A stretch of 64,000 nt of DNA, taken from contig NC_035171.2 in NCBI RefSeq assembly GCF_001659605.2, forward strand, positions 30,235,825 to 30,299,824, written 5' to 3'. Below, piece after piece: positions 11,178 to 22,967 of this stretch. The position numbers and the translations under genes were made by a program. The DNA comes from Manihot esculenta (taxonomy: Eukaryota; Streptophyta; Magnoliopsida; Malpighiales; Euphorbiaceae). The notes under the pieces were generated by a model. The model saw only the letters and a list, made by a program, of their open reading frames with translations, was not told the DNA's origin and did not search any database. The stretch's first letter is position 1, and each line of letters starts with the position of its first letter.

Positions 11178-12823
11178 TTCTCAATAGTGCGTTGACTTGC
11201 TTTTTCTTTAATCTCTATTATTTATTTTTTTTTCCTAATAGTTTGAATTTTAGTTATGTCAAATTGTAATGATGTGGTAAATGACGAACCTTATTCATCC
11301 TAATTATTCACTTCTTGAAAATAATTTAATCATGAAAAAATTTTAATAATCCTGTTGGAGTAGAAAAATTCGCTTTCGCATTATGTTTTGTTATTTTCAT
11401 TAAATCAATATTTTTATAAATTAATTCTTGAGAAATAAAAATTTGAGGGCCCCTTTCTTCTATTCAAATGAATGTCACAAACAAAATAATTAGCTAAACA
11501 TTGATTTTACAAGAATACGAGTTAATTAATAATTGTTAAATAAAATTAATATTAGCATGCAATTTTTTTTTTATTTCATAGATAGGTAAAATAAGAGTGA
11601 TAATATTAAAAAATTATTATTTCCGTTTAAAATTAAAAATTTTATAAGAATTTAATTTTATTTATTTATTTTTTATAATTTTTTATTTGGATGGCAAGAA
11701 TTTAATTTTTTAATTTAAAAATTTTTTATTTTAAAAAATATTAAATTCATATATAATTTTATAAAAATTTATTTAAATTAATTTCTTACAAAATAAATAA
11801 TACTAGACAAAAATGTATGAGTTATTGATTACAGAGTATAGAATTAACTAAAGAGATTAACATACTTATGAACTCCTTATATAGACGACGAAATTGTTAT
11901 TAGAAAGTCAATGATAAGAGGTTCTTTTCTTATTAATTTGAAGTCTATTTAAAATGGAATTTTTAAATATATATAGAATTAAATTATTATTAGAATAGGG
12001 ATTATAAGCGATTATCTTGTTATCATTGAAAGTCTATTAAAAAATATATTTTTTTTAAATAAGAAAAATTAGGAATATAGAGATTTAAATATAAATATAT
12101 TAGGTGAGCGATATTAAAAAACAATATGAATATTTACTTATAATAATGTATAAAAAGATATAATAATAATAAAAATAATAAATATTAATAAAAAAAATTT
12201 ATCAGGAATATTTATTATTATTAATAATTAATTTTTTAATAATAATAATATTTTATCATAAAATATTTATAATTATAGTTTTACAATAACATGCGATCAT
12301 TTATATATTGTTATTATAAATTTAATGATATGAGATTCAAAAGAAAATAGAGTTAGGATTTGTAAAATTGGTTTTTATTTTCTCTATATACCTTTTTATT
12401 CTTTTTTTTTTATCATTTTATGATGCGATTATATTCTGCTATAATTTTCTATACTGTTATCATGCAGGATCAGGTATGGTCTTTTCATTTATTATAAGAT
12501 AATTATTTAATTCTTTTTGGTGTTTACCTTAATATAATTGTGAATGTGTGAAATCTGCTGTTTCGTAAACTTAACTGATCGATCGAATTGGATCCTTTCT
12601 GTTGAATTCAAGTCGTATCTAATCAATCCTGTCGGTGTGAATCTTGAACCGATCTCTTTGAAAATGAATCAATGCACTGAATTGTTACAAAAATCAAGCC
12701 TGACCCTTCTATCATGGTCTTACCATGGTTTAAATGTCCGAAATTCACAAATTATTAAAATTTATAATAATAAATTTTATATTTATGATAGCATAAAATT
12801 AATATAACTAATCTTAATATTTC

Positions 12824-12884
<61 letters not shown>

Positions 12885-15800
12885 AATGAATAATATAAAA
12901 AAATAAAAAATAACTGACGAAATTTATTAATAAAATTATAAAAAATACTTTTTAATTAGTGATTGTAAAGTGAATTACAAAATTCAACCATTAAATTACT
13001 AATCAACCCAAAGAAATTTGATTGTTTCATTTTTTTAATGAAAATTTGCTAAATTGATTAATATATTTGATGTATATAGAGTTAAGACAATAGACATATA
13101 GGGATTATTATTTGGCGTTTAAAATATTAGGCTGAAGATCCCAACGTGGAGAGACAAAAGCAGTGAATGGAAGGGAAAGGATTCATAGAGTAATCTCAAC
13201 TTTGGAGACAAAAGCTTGCTTTGAGAAAATATATTAATTTTCTTAATATCATTTGCAATCATTTTGAGAACCCAATTGACAACTTCACTTGCAAATTGTG
13301 GTCAAACAATCAACTAAACCAGCAGGACTAGCTTACTTTTCCACGTGGTCCTATGTATATATATTTCTTCTTTTAAAAAAATAAAATTAATTAATTTATA
13401 AGTAGTATATAAAAAAAAAATAACTCAACTTGCAAATATTTGACAGAATTGAAGACCCCACCATCACTTTTCTGAGTTCACAGCCACACACACACAGAAT
13501 TATTTTAAGTCATACCCATGTGGGAAGCATTTTTGTTCCAATCATAGATCATAGGCTAGGGTTTCATTATATGTATTTTTTGTTATGATTATCTCACTAA
13601 GTATCATTATTTTAATTATAATTATAATTAATCAACATATTGCTTGCGGATTACCTCTCCAATTTGGGAATGAGCAAGTAGGAGCAAAATTTTACTAAAA
13701 CAAGATTAATACTCGTCATCTTCACATTACTATAATATCATATACTGTTAAAACAATAATTCTATAATTACGGCTACCATACTACTCTATGCTGCATAAA
13801 TTCTAAAATTTTATAGTGTCAACATAATCATGATTTGAGTTGCTTAATTAATATAAACTATTTTACCGACTTAAATTAGGGTTTTGAAGATATTTAATAC
13901 ATAACACTAATTTGTTAAGTTAAACAAAATGTTTAACTCATTCCATCGATACTGGAATGATGCCAATATAAATAGTCACGAAAAATATGATTTCATAAAT
14001 TTTACTTACTTTCTTCAGAAGAAAATCTTTGTTAGCTACTTAGTGTGAAACAGTTCAATTCAAACTGATCTAAATAATTTTTAAATTCACTTTTCACTTG
14101 ATTCAAAATAATTAATTTAAATTATTTAATAGTTTCACATTAATGATTATATACAGTTTTGATTTACTGTAAATTGCTCATGTGAAATGCGATACAAACA
14201 AGCAGCTGAATCTTACATGGCTATAATAATAGAAGATAGAGGGTTTATTTCACTTTTTTTAAAATACAGGAAAGATGCAATACTTATTGAAGAAATTTTC
14301 ACATAGAAATTTAAAATGCTGGATTTATCCAGTGAATTAAAGATATAAAAAAGAGCTTGATTCTAATGATATAAAAATTTTCAGAAAATATGTTGACAAT
14401 TATTAATTTATTTGGATTAGCTCCATAATATTTATAATTAGTTGTTAAGTTTTTTGGAGCTATTTATTGACAACCGTTTTATGTGAATTTGTATATTTTA
14501 AATCAATTATGTTTTCGTTTGTAACTTAAAGTAATAATATTATTTGATATTTTAATAATAATTTAAGAATATTTTTAAATTAAAAAAAATAAATTTAATA
14601 TTTTTAACGGCATAATTCAAGAATAAATTTGGGCCTTTTACCTTTGAATGATCTATAGAGAATCTAGCACATAGATGCTTGACTCAAATATATCTTTGAT
14701 GATAATGATGTACAAGTTGAAAAAGATATGTTCCAAAAGCTTGATAATAGCAAAACTGAATGAGAGAGAGAGAGGTGTGGGGTGGGGGACCCTGAAACCA
14801 ACTTACTTTAAAATATGTAGTAGGTCCATGAGAATCATCTATATCACTTCAAAAAGAGGTTCATTTTTCACTAGCATTCAACACTCGCTTCACACTTTGG
14901 TTCCATAAACTAACTGGAAATACCCATGTTTCTGTCCTTCATTGGTCAATAACTAAGCTCTAGTCCTCTCCATGCCTAGTCATCATAACCAACTCATTAG
15001 CTGCTCAACTCAACCAAACTAGACATGAATCAAGCCAAAATGTAATTCTGGGAACACAAAATTTGATTATGTCTATACTTTTGAAAATAAATATAAAAAA
15101 TCTTTTAAAAGTGAGATAGGATAACACATTAACTTTTTTAATTAAAGATTTTCATTCGAGTCTTTAACCTACCTTTAAAATTTGAGAGGTAACAGTTTGT
15201 GCCTTAATAAATTTACTCGGTACAAATTTAATTTAATCGAGCGAGTAAATTTTAGATATTTAGTATTAAAATTTTTTAATAATACTAATATTTCGGCATA
15301 ATATTAATGTTAATTAGCATAAAAAATGAATAATTTAAATCATATTTATTAACAGAGTAAAAAAAAATTTATGTGTTAAAAATACGAAACGACATATTTT
15401 TTATATGATTTAATTAATATAAATTTGTTATCATTAAATATTTATTCATATCATTCAATATATCCCACTCTAATTGTGACAAGACTTAACTATAGGTAAA
15501 AATATGTAGAGAATCACATCATATTTTGATACAGTGGTATAATCTATATGAACTTGACGTACCATTGTCTCCTAAACACTTGTTCTTTCTTATCTTATTA
15601 TAATTACTATTGCACATAGTGCCTGCAATACTAATCCTACATATCAAAATGTCTTCCTCAATTTGTCAAGTTGATTGAACAGAGAATTAATTTCATCCAC
15701 ATGATTTTCAAATTAAAAAAGTGAGATAAGATTGCACAAATTTTTTCTTTCTAAACTAGAAGTTTTGAATTTGAAATACTGCTACATTTTACAGTAGTTG

Positions 15801-17879
15801 TTATCAGTCTATGATTATAATTAAAATATATAAGATAATAATTTATAGTCATTATTTTAAATTTATTTTTATAATAATAAATTCTAATAATGAAGTAATT
15901 TCAAAATTTTGAGAGAATGTTTTATTTTTTTAATAAATTTATTTAGCTTTGAAATAATCAAATATTAATACTTGATGGTTTTGATGAAAAATGTATTATT
16001 TATTTTATTAAATATTATCAATGTAGGGTCCATGAATGATTTGGATGTTATGAAAAAACAATTATAAGACGTAACCCAAAGGGGATTGATGGTCATGACA
16101 GAAATTGAATCTTATGAATATGAAATTAACGAGGTCTTTTATTGAATGATTGAAAATATAATTTTAAGAGACTAGTGTTATATCTTCGTGTCTCATAAAT
16201 ACGTGTGGAGTTATATGATTTATCAATTCACTAACAATAAAGTTTTAAATAAATGGAATCAGACATATCTGGAACAAGTTCACTTCAATTGATAAGAATT
16301 ACGATTTAATTATTGTTTACCTCTTATATAATTTTCACGAATAATAAAAGTAAAATATAAAATTTTAATATAATTTATTTTTTTAATAATATCAATAATA
16401 TAAAATTATATCTATGAGTATTATTTTCTATTCTCTTTAAATAAAATCACTCAATTATAAGTTTAAATTATCTACGATTAACTCAACTAACTATCCACTT
16501 CAAACTGGCACATTCAACTACTCTGTTTATTTCAAACCCTAATACACAGTAAAAGTAAATAATTTATTAATCAAACTTTTATTTTTTATTTATAGTGTTA
16601 GATATTTCGACTTTAATTTAATTAATTAAAAATCTCATAAAAAATAAATAAAAGGTTTATTTTATCTGGACTTATATATATTGAGAATATGTCTCCATCC
16701 TCATTAAAAACACTATCATACTAAGATTATGAATTACAAATCTAAGGATTTTATTAAATCTCATTTGTATTAATTTAGTTCAAACTCAAGAATTATTTAC
16801 TCTATTTATAAATATCAAATTTTTAATTTTATTTAAAAAAAATATCAAACCAATTATCTAAATATTCTTCATTAGTTACTCTTAAATTATTTACTTTAAA
16901 TATATTAAACTAATATGAAAAAGTATCTTTTTAATATAAAAAAAGACTTAATTTCAATATAGGAAAACTGATTTGGAAGTATAATTATATATATATATAT
17001 ATATATATAATCAGATCGACATAATCGAATTATAGGAATTTTTTCTTCTTTTTTACTTTTATTCTCTGAAATTCCACAATTTCTTATGAATTAACGGGAT
17101 TATCACTGGAAATAATTTTGAATTTCTCATCCCAAGTAAGTCGTATTTATTCATATTTCAATTAAAATAATGACAGAACCATATAAATGCCAACAATTTC
17201 ACTTTATTAGACATTTTAGATTATTCTCAAATTCTTTTTTAATAAATAAAATGTATGTATATAATTAAATATTTATATAATCAAATTATATACCTCTACT
17301 TTTCTTAGTATAGATTATAAATGAGTTGTAAGAAAATAGTTATTTAACCTAATTAAATAAATAAACAATTTATTTTATTGTCAAGTACAAAAAATGATCT
17401 AACTCTGTTATCTATGTATATACAGTGTATTGAATAATATCAAAATACAAATGTATTTATTAATATATAAGAAAATAATTCTCTAATCAACTAAATAATT
17501 ATATATTTTATTATGAAGGGAATAAAATGAAAAATTTATAATTAAGGGGATGGATACTTATAAATCATAAAATATTTTGTATTATATTATAGTAATTAAG
17601 ATTCTTTTTTTAAGAATTGGATACAGTCACCTCTCATCTTGATCAGGGATCCACCACTACGGCAACACATGCAGAGAAAGAGAGGAAAAAAAAAGTGAAG
17701 GATAGGAGAAACCACTAAGAATCTGAATGAAGACAGTAAGGAGTGGAGAATTATAGATCAATAATTGAGGGACATACAACGAATATATATATATATATAT
17801 ATATACATATATATTTTATTAAATAATATTATATACGGATTTTTTTTAGGGAGAAAAATATTTTTACAGATTTTAAAAC
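11178..17879. other. AT-rich intergenic region
   Basis: No coding-like frame is visible over 6.7 kb. Content is AT-rich DNA with microsatellites: a long (AT)n at 12827-12880, shorter ones near 16985-17009 and 17784-17806, and a GA run near 14762. Frames at 12544-12807 and 14675-14908 have no family features and look like chance. Confidence 0.6.
12827..12880. repeat. (AT)27 microsatellite
   Basis: An uninterrupted AT dinucleotide run of 54 bp. Self-complementary, so prone to slippage and cruciform formation. Confidence 0.95.
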
Positions 17880-17892
17880 ATTGAAAACTCTA

Positions 17893-18523
17893 TTTTTTTT
17901 TTTTAAGATAAAGGTTGCATTCATAAGGCATGAGGTCAAGTATATCAAAATTTAAAGACATTCATTACATTATAGACTAAGCCACAATAAATCTAGGCTA
18001 AAGCCTTTGATTTGAATTAGACTAAATTCAGCTCGAGCACCCTGCCTATCATAATCCTAGGCCAAATAAAAAGCTCAGAGGGAAGAGATGCTAGAGGAAA
18101 AACATTAGCACTGGGTGCTCCAAAAATCTACAAGTGAAGAACAAAAAGCCAACAAACACAAGCAACCACAACAGAACCACCTCTCTATTAGGACTGGACA
18201 TAGAAAAACCTCCCCCAACTGACCTTAAGAACCATATGCAAGCCAACCAGAGAATGATTTCCACATTCTCCACTCATAGAAGAGTGAAAAACAATAGATC
18301 TTTCAACCACCTCCCACCATGAAGCCCAAATATGCATCTGAGAATGCAAAAATCTATTTACAATCCTCACTAAAAGAAAGGAGAAAAATTCTATATCGAG
18401 AGAGGGAGAAAGGCCCTTCTATGCTTGGAAAGGGTAGAGAAGAGCCACATGATGGCCGAAAATAAGGACTCAACCATACATAAAAAGACATGAGAGACAA
18501 AAAAAATATGACAAATACTTTCA
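17893..18523 (-). mobile_element. 5'-truncated LINE-like retroposon with target duplication
   Basis: On the minus strand this insert ends ...CTTATGAATGCAACC then TTTATCTT and a run of 12 A (17893-17904 on the plus strand reads poly-T), a typical non-LTR 3' end. It is flanked by ATTGAAAACTCTA (17880-17892) and ATTGAAAACCCTA (18524-18536), a 13-bp target-site duplication with one mismatch, as made by target-primed reverse transcription. No intact ORF survives; short open stretches near 18091-18370 cannot be assigned. With only about 630 bp it is strongly 5'-truncated. It could instead be a processed transcript of another kind, since no reverse transcriptase motif is visible. Confidence 0.6.
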
Positions 18524-19249
18524 ATTGAAAACCCTACACTTTCAATCTCCTACATTATTCGATTGAGCAATTTTAAATATCTTACTTTACATTAAGTTGC
18601 CTCATCTTACTTTAAAATTGTAACGACCCCAAAATGGACCGTCACCGGCGCTAGGATTCAGATCGGCTTAAGGCCGCCAGAACCCGTAGCAAGCCTGCTA
18701 TACTCTCTGTGTACCTGTAAATCTCATACATGATCATACATTTTCTGTGAAAAAATAAAACTCTTTCCTGAACCAAGACTTAACCTGTGCATGCACTATC
18801 TCTGTACCCTATACGCTGTACTCTGTACTCTGTACTCTTGACTAGAGCTTGCTCTAGATGGGTTAACTCATACCTGTTAAGCCTGGTTTTTCACATACTC
18901 TGTAAAACAGTTATAGAAACAGACCATGTGTACAAAAGATTTACAACACAAAAATAACTAAGTCAAGCACAACTCTAACTTTACACAACTGTTACATCTC
19001 TTTAATATTACATGTCCACAATAGTCTATTACAAAACTCTTCTCTCTTCCTGTACTCTGCTGGACTTTCCCTGTACACTGTATACTGAACCTGCAAGACT
19101 GGGGTTAAAGGAGTGGGATGAGCTCTATAGCCCAATGAGTAGAACAGTAAAACAAGTCAGTAAAACATGAGCTTATGGAATGCATCATATCACAGACAAT
19201 CCACAGCAAGGGTAAACCTGTCACCATATAGTCCCAGTAACTGTTCCGT

Positions 19250-19434
19250 GCCAGGCCGTAGACTGGGGTCCTGGTCTTCCTGTACTGTATATGTATATGT
19301 GTATATAACACCTGTACTTACCATTTGCCAGGGCATAGACTGGGCACCTGGTCTTTACTATACCTGCCAGGCCGTAGAATGGGGTCCTGGACTTTTCTCT
19401 ACTTGCCAGGCCGTAGAATGGGGTCCTGGACTTC
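19250..19434. repeat. Minisatellite inside the gypsy LTR
   Basis: Four diverged copies of a unit GCCAGGCCGTAGAATGGGGT followed by CCTGG and CTT start near 19250, 19327, 19367 and 19404. The last two are nearly identical and adjacent. The related solo LTR has only a degenerate counterpart near 23840-23930 (GCCCGGCCACCATAGAGGGC). Confidence 0.75.
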
Positions 19435-19830
19435 CTGTCTGGAACTATTGGATCATTCAGCATTCACCCACATCAACAAATAACTATGCAATGCAACATA
19501 TTCGTGGTTTCTAATGCAAACAACCTACTGCATACTCATGATGCATGAATGATGCTAAAAGCATTTCATTCTCAAGTAAAAGAATTAAGTTTAGTTCCAC
19601 TCACCTCTGGCTATCTGGACTGACTCTGCAGGCTCTGAAAACTCTGGAGCAGTACTCACTGCTGCTCTCTCTGGTTCCTCTGGTCTGTGCCTACACAGAT
19701 GGACTCAAATGAGGGACTAAACTAGCTTATGAATAACTCTATTAGACTCCCCAAGAATCCCCATAAACTCACTCACACATCCATGCAAAGCGTGCAAAGG
19801 AAGGCTGGACAGGATACTTTCGGCGGCAGG

Positions 19831-19991
19831 TTCGGCGGCCGAAAGTCCTCTCCAGAGCCGAAACTCAAGCACTTTCGGCGGCCGAATCTCAACTTTCGGT
19901 AGCTGAACCCTTTCGGGGGCAAGTTTCGGGGGCTGAAAGGCACTCCAGAGACGAAAGTCTCTAACCTTCGGCGGCACCTTCGGCGGCCGAA
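19831..19991. repeat. TTCGGCGGCCGAA cluster in R/U5 of the gypsy LTR
   Basis: Exact copies of the 13-mer TTCGGCGGCCGAA occur at 19831, 19874 and 19979, with many one-base variants to about 20100. Arms TTCGG and CCGAA can pair around a CGG loop. The complement contains GCCGCC, the core of the ERF-binding GCC box. Confidence 0.8.
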
Positions 19992-20616
19992 TCTCCCCTC
20001 CAGAGCCGAAAGTCCAAAGGCTCGGGGGCAAGTTTAAGCAACCGAAGCCACCTCCTCAGCACATTCGGCGGCTGAACCATTCTTCGGCGGTCGAAGCTGG
20101 GTTCATCAGCAAGGCAGAACCTTGCTCTGCCTCACGCCAAAATGCACCAACTCTCCCAAACTCAAACACCTCCCTTTCTCAACATGCATACACCTAAGCA
20201 TATGCTCAAAGGGGTCAAAAACTACCTAAAAACCCCAACAACACAAAACATATAACACATATACAAGCTTTTCTCACAAAAATATCAAAAACCTCTCTTT
20301 TACCCTAATCATGCAACTCTCCCCCAAAACCTCAAAAACACCTTCATAAATCATAAAAACAAGCTCAGGATCTTCACTTACCTCTTGAAACCAAGAAGAT
20401 GAACGATCCCAACGTGGAGTTTTGAAGCAACTCTCCTTCAAAATCTCCAAACTTCAAAATCTCAAGTGTTTAGCTCAAAACCTTCAAAATACCATAAAAA
20501 TCAATCAAATCTTTGCATGAGGTAATGAAAACATGAAGAAAACTGAAGAAGGACAGGGTCTCACCTCAGAAAGTGAAAGAAAACGGCAATAGTTATCCTT
20601 TCAACCGACTGAGGGC

Positions 20617-20712
20617 CTTTTATAGGTGGCTGGCCAGACCACCTTCGGCGGCCTATCGTGAAACCGAAAGCCATGCATGTTCGGCGGCCGAATGTCACCT
20701 TCGGCGGCCGAA
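20617..20712 (-). promoter_or_regulatory. LTR promoter: TATA box with two upstream GCC-core palindromes
   Basis: On the minus strand CTATAAAAG (20625-20617) is a strong TATA box about 270 bp into the LTR, marking the U3 promoter. TTCGGCGGCCGAA is found at 20680-20692 and 20700-20712, 55-95 bp upstream. The same arrangement recurs in the other LTRs (TATA at 25154-25162 and 26057-26065). Confidence 0.7.
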
Positions 20713-20891
20713 CCTGGCTTTTTTGCCTTGGTTCTTTTCTTTCAAAAACTTAGTTCCAGGTAACTTGAAAACATGAAAACATACTTCATGACTTTAGAAA
20801 AACATAAATCCTACCCGTCTAGAGAATTCCGACATCCTGGATTCCACCGGACGACCGGAATTCCGATGTCGGACTCTTGCCGGGTATTACA

Positions 20892-20906
20892 TTCTCCCCC
20901 CTTAAG
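20892..20906 (-). promoter_or_regulatory. Polypurine tract of the gypsy element
   Basis: Minus-strand CTTAAGGGGGGAGAA ends exactly at the 3' LTR start. This is the plus-strand DNA primer site expected of LTR elements and it confirms the orientation and the LTR edge. Confidence 0.85.
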
Positions 20907-20968
20907 AACATTCGTCCTCGAATGTTCCTAAACCAAACACTAAATACATAAAAAGGAGGAAACTAACC

Positions 20969-22967
20969 TCAAAACAGATATGAATACTGTTGGAGCATAG
21001 ACTCTCGCGTCTCCCACGTGCACTCCTCAAGATTATGGTGGTTCCACAGGACTTTCACCATCGGAATCTCCTTGTTCCTTAGCTGTCTGATCTGTGTGTC
21101 AAGAATCCGTACTGGCTGCTCTATATAGGTGAGATCTCCAAGAATCTCCACATCAGGCTCACTCAGAACCTGATTCGGATCTGACACAAACTGCCGTAGC
21201 ATAGAAACATGAAATACCGGGTGAATTCTCTCCATAGAAGCAGGTAAATCCAGCTTATACGACACATTTCCGATCCTCTGCAAAATCTCAAAGGGTCCAA
21301 TGTACCGTGGAGCTAACTTACCCTTTCTTCCGAAACGAACCACTCCTTTCATTGGAGACACTTTCAGCAATACCATACTACCCTCCTGAAACTCTATCTG
21401 CTTTCTGCACACGTCTGCATAGCTTTTCTGCTGACTCTGGGCTGTTCTAATCCTCTCTCTGATCATAGGCACTGTTCTACTGGTTATCTCTACTAACTCT
21501 GGCCCTGCAAGAGCTTTCTCTCGTACCTCTTCCCAGCAAACAAGTATTTGCACTTCCTCCCATACAACGCTTCATACGGAGCCATCCCGATGCTAGCATG
21601 ATGACTGTTATTGTAGGCAAACTCCACCAGAGGTAGATGCTGCCTCCAAGAACCGTCAAAGTCTAATACACACATTCTGAGCATATCCTCAATGGTCTGG
21701 ATGGTCCTCTCTGACTGTCCATCAGTCTGCGGATGGAAAGCAGTGCTAAAATCCAATCTCGTGCACATCGCACTCTGCAGACTTCGCCAAAATCTGGAGG
21801 TGAACTGAGGTCCTCTGTCTGAAACTATAGACACTGGAACTCCATGTAATTTCACTATCTCATCCAGATATACCTGTGCTAACTTATCCACAGAATAGTT
21901 ACTCCTAACTGGAATGAAATGAGCAGATTTCGTGAGTCTGTCCACAATCACCCATATAGAGTTTATCCTGTTGGACGCTGCCGGTAAGCCCACTACAAAA
22001 TCCATAGCTATATTCTCCCATTTCCACTCTGGAATCGGTAATGGGTTAAGCATTCCAGCCGGCTTCTGATGTTCCAGTTTCACCCTCTGACAAACCTCAC
22101 AGGCTGTTACGAACTGTGCCACTTCTTTCTTCATAGCTGGCCACCAATATACCCTCTTCAGATCCTGATACATCTTGGTGGCTCCTGGGTGAACACTATA
22201 CCGTGCATGATGAGCTTCCCTCATAATGTCTTTCTTCAGACTGCTACTATCTGGTACACAAAGTCGACTCCCATAGTGAAGGATCCCTTTGCTGTCAAAT
22301 CTGAACTCTGCACTGTTGCCTGACTGAACAGTCCTGGCAATTTTCATCAGCTCTGGGTCCTCATGTTGTTTCTGAGCTATCTGCTCCAGAAACACAGGTG
22401 TCACTCTCATCTGTGCTATCAATGCACCTGTACCAGACAATTCTAGTTGTAACCCTTCCTCAATGAGCTTATAAAGCTCCATCACTACTGGTCTTCGCTC
22501 TACTGCTATATGGGATAAACTGCCTAGTGACTTCCGGCTTAGGGCGTCTGCCACAACATTCGCCTTACCCAGATGATACTGGATCTTACAATCATAATCA
22601 CTGAGCAATTCTACCCATCTTCTCTGCCTCAAATTCAGCTCTCTCTGGCTCAAGATGTACTGTAAACTCTTGTGATCAGTGAAGATCTCACATTTAACCC
22701 CGTAGAGGTAATGCCTCCACATCTTGAGTGCAAAGATAATTGCTGCCATCTCTAGGTCATGGGTGGGGTAATTCAACTCGTGCTTCTTCAACTGTCTAGA
22801 AGCATAAGCAATCACCCTATCACTCTGCATCAAAACACAACCCAATCCCACTCGAGACGCATCACAGAACACTGTAAACTCCTCGGTACTAACAGGCAGA
22901 GCTAGCACTGGTGCTGATGTCAATCTCCTCTTGAGCTTCTCAAAGCTCTCTTCGCACTGGTCTACCC
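20969..22967 (-). pseudogene. Gypsy pol: end of RT, RNase H, integrase, C-terminal domain (frameshifted)
   Basis: In order from 22967 downward: the RT/RNase H connection ([20 protein letters not shown]), RNase H ([44 protein letters not shown]), the integrase HHCC zinc domain ([26 protein letters not shown]), and the integrase core with catalytic Asp in MDFVVGLP, Asp in [13 protein letters not shown] and Glu in [14 protein letters not shown] frameshift near 21540 breaks the protein after ALYGRKCK. The following frame (21553-20969) carries the GPF-type segment (RKGKLAPRYIGPFEILQRIG) and a chromodomain-like end (ILDTQIRQLRNKEIPMVKVL; EECTWE). The upstream part of the ORF that runs to 23076 belongs to the nested LTR, not to pol. 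This is a non-functional fragment of a replication polyprotein. Confidence 0.92.

Larger units (their letters stand above)
18619..20891 (-). repeat. 3' LTR of the 18.6-26.3 kb gypsy element
   Basis: 2273 bp, starting TGTAATACCCGGC and ending GGGGTCGTTACA on the minus strand. Its first 535 bp (20891-20357) match the 5' LTR fragment at 26331-25796. U3 carries a TATA box at 20617-20625. Downstream (R/U5) it holds a GC-rich palindrome cluster and a minisatellite. Several AT-poor frames in it (for example 19167-19514 and 19717-20031) are by-products of these repeats, not genes. Confidence 0.92.

Noticed and set aside
19167..19514. 115-codon frame with CQAVEWGPGL repeats
   Set aside because: It is the LTR minisatellite read in frame and has no independent support.
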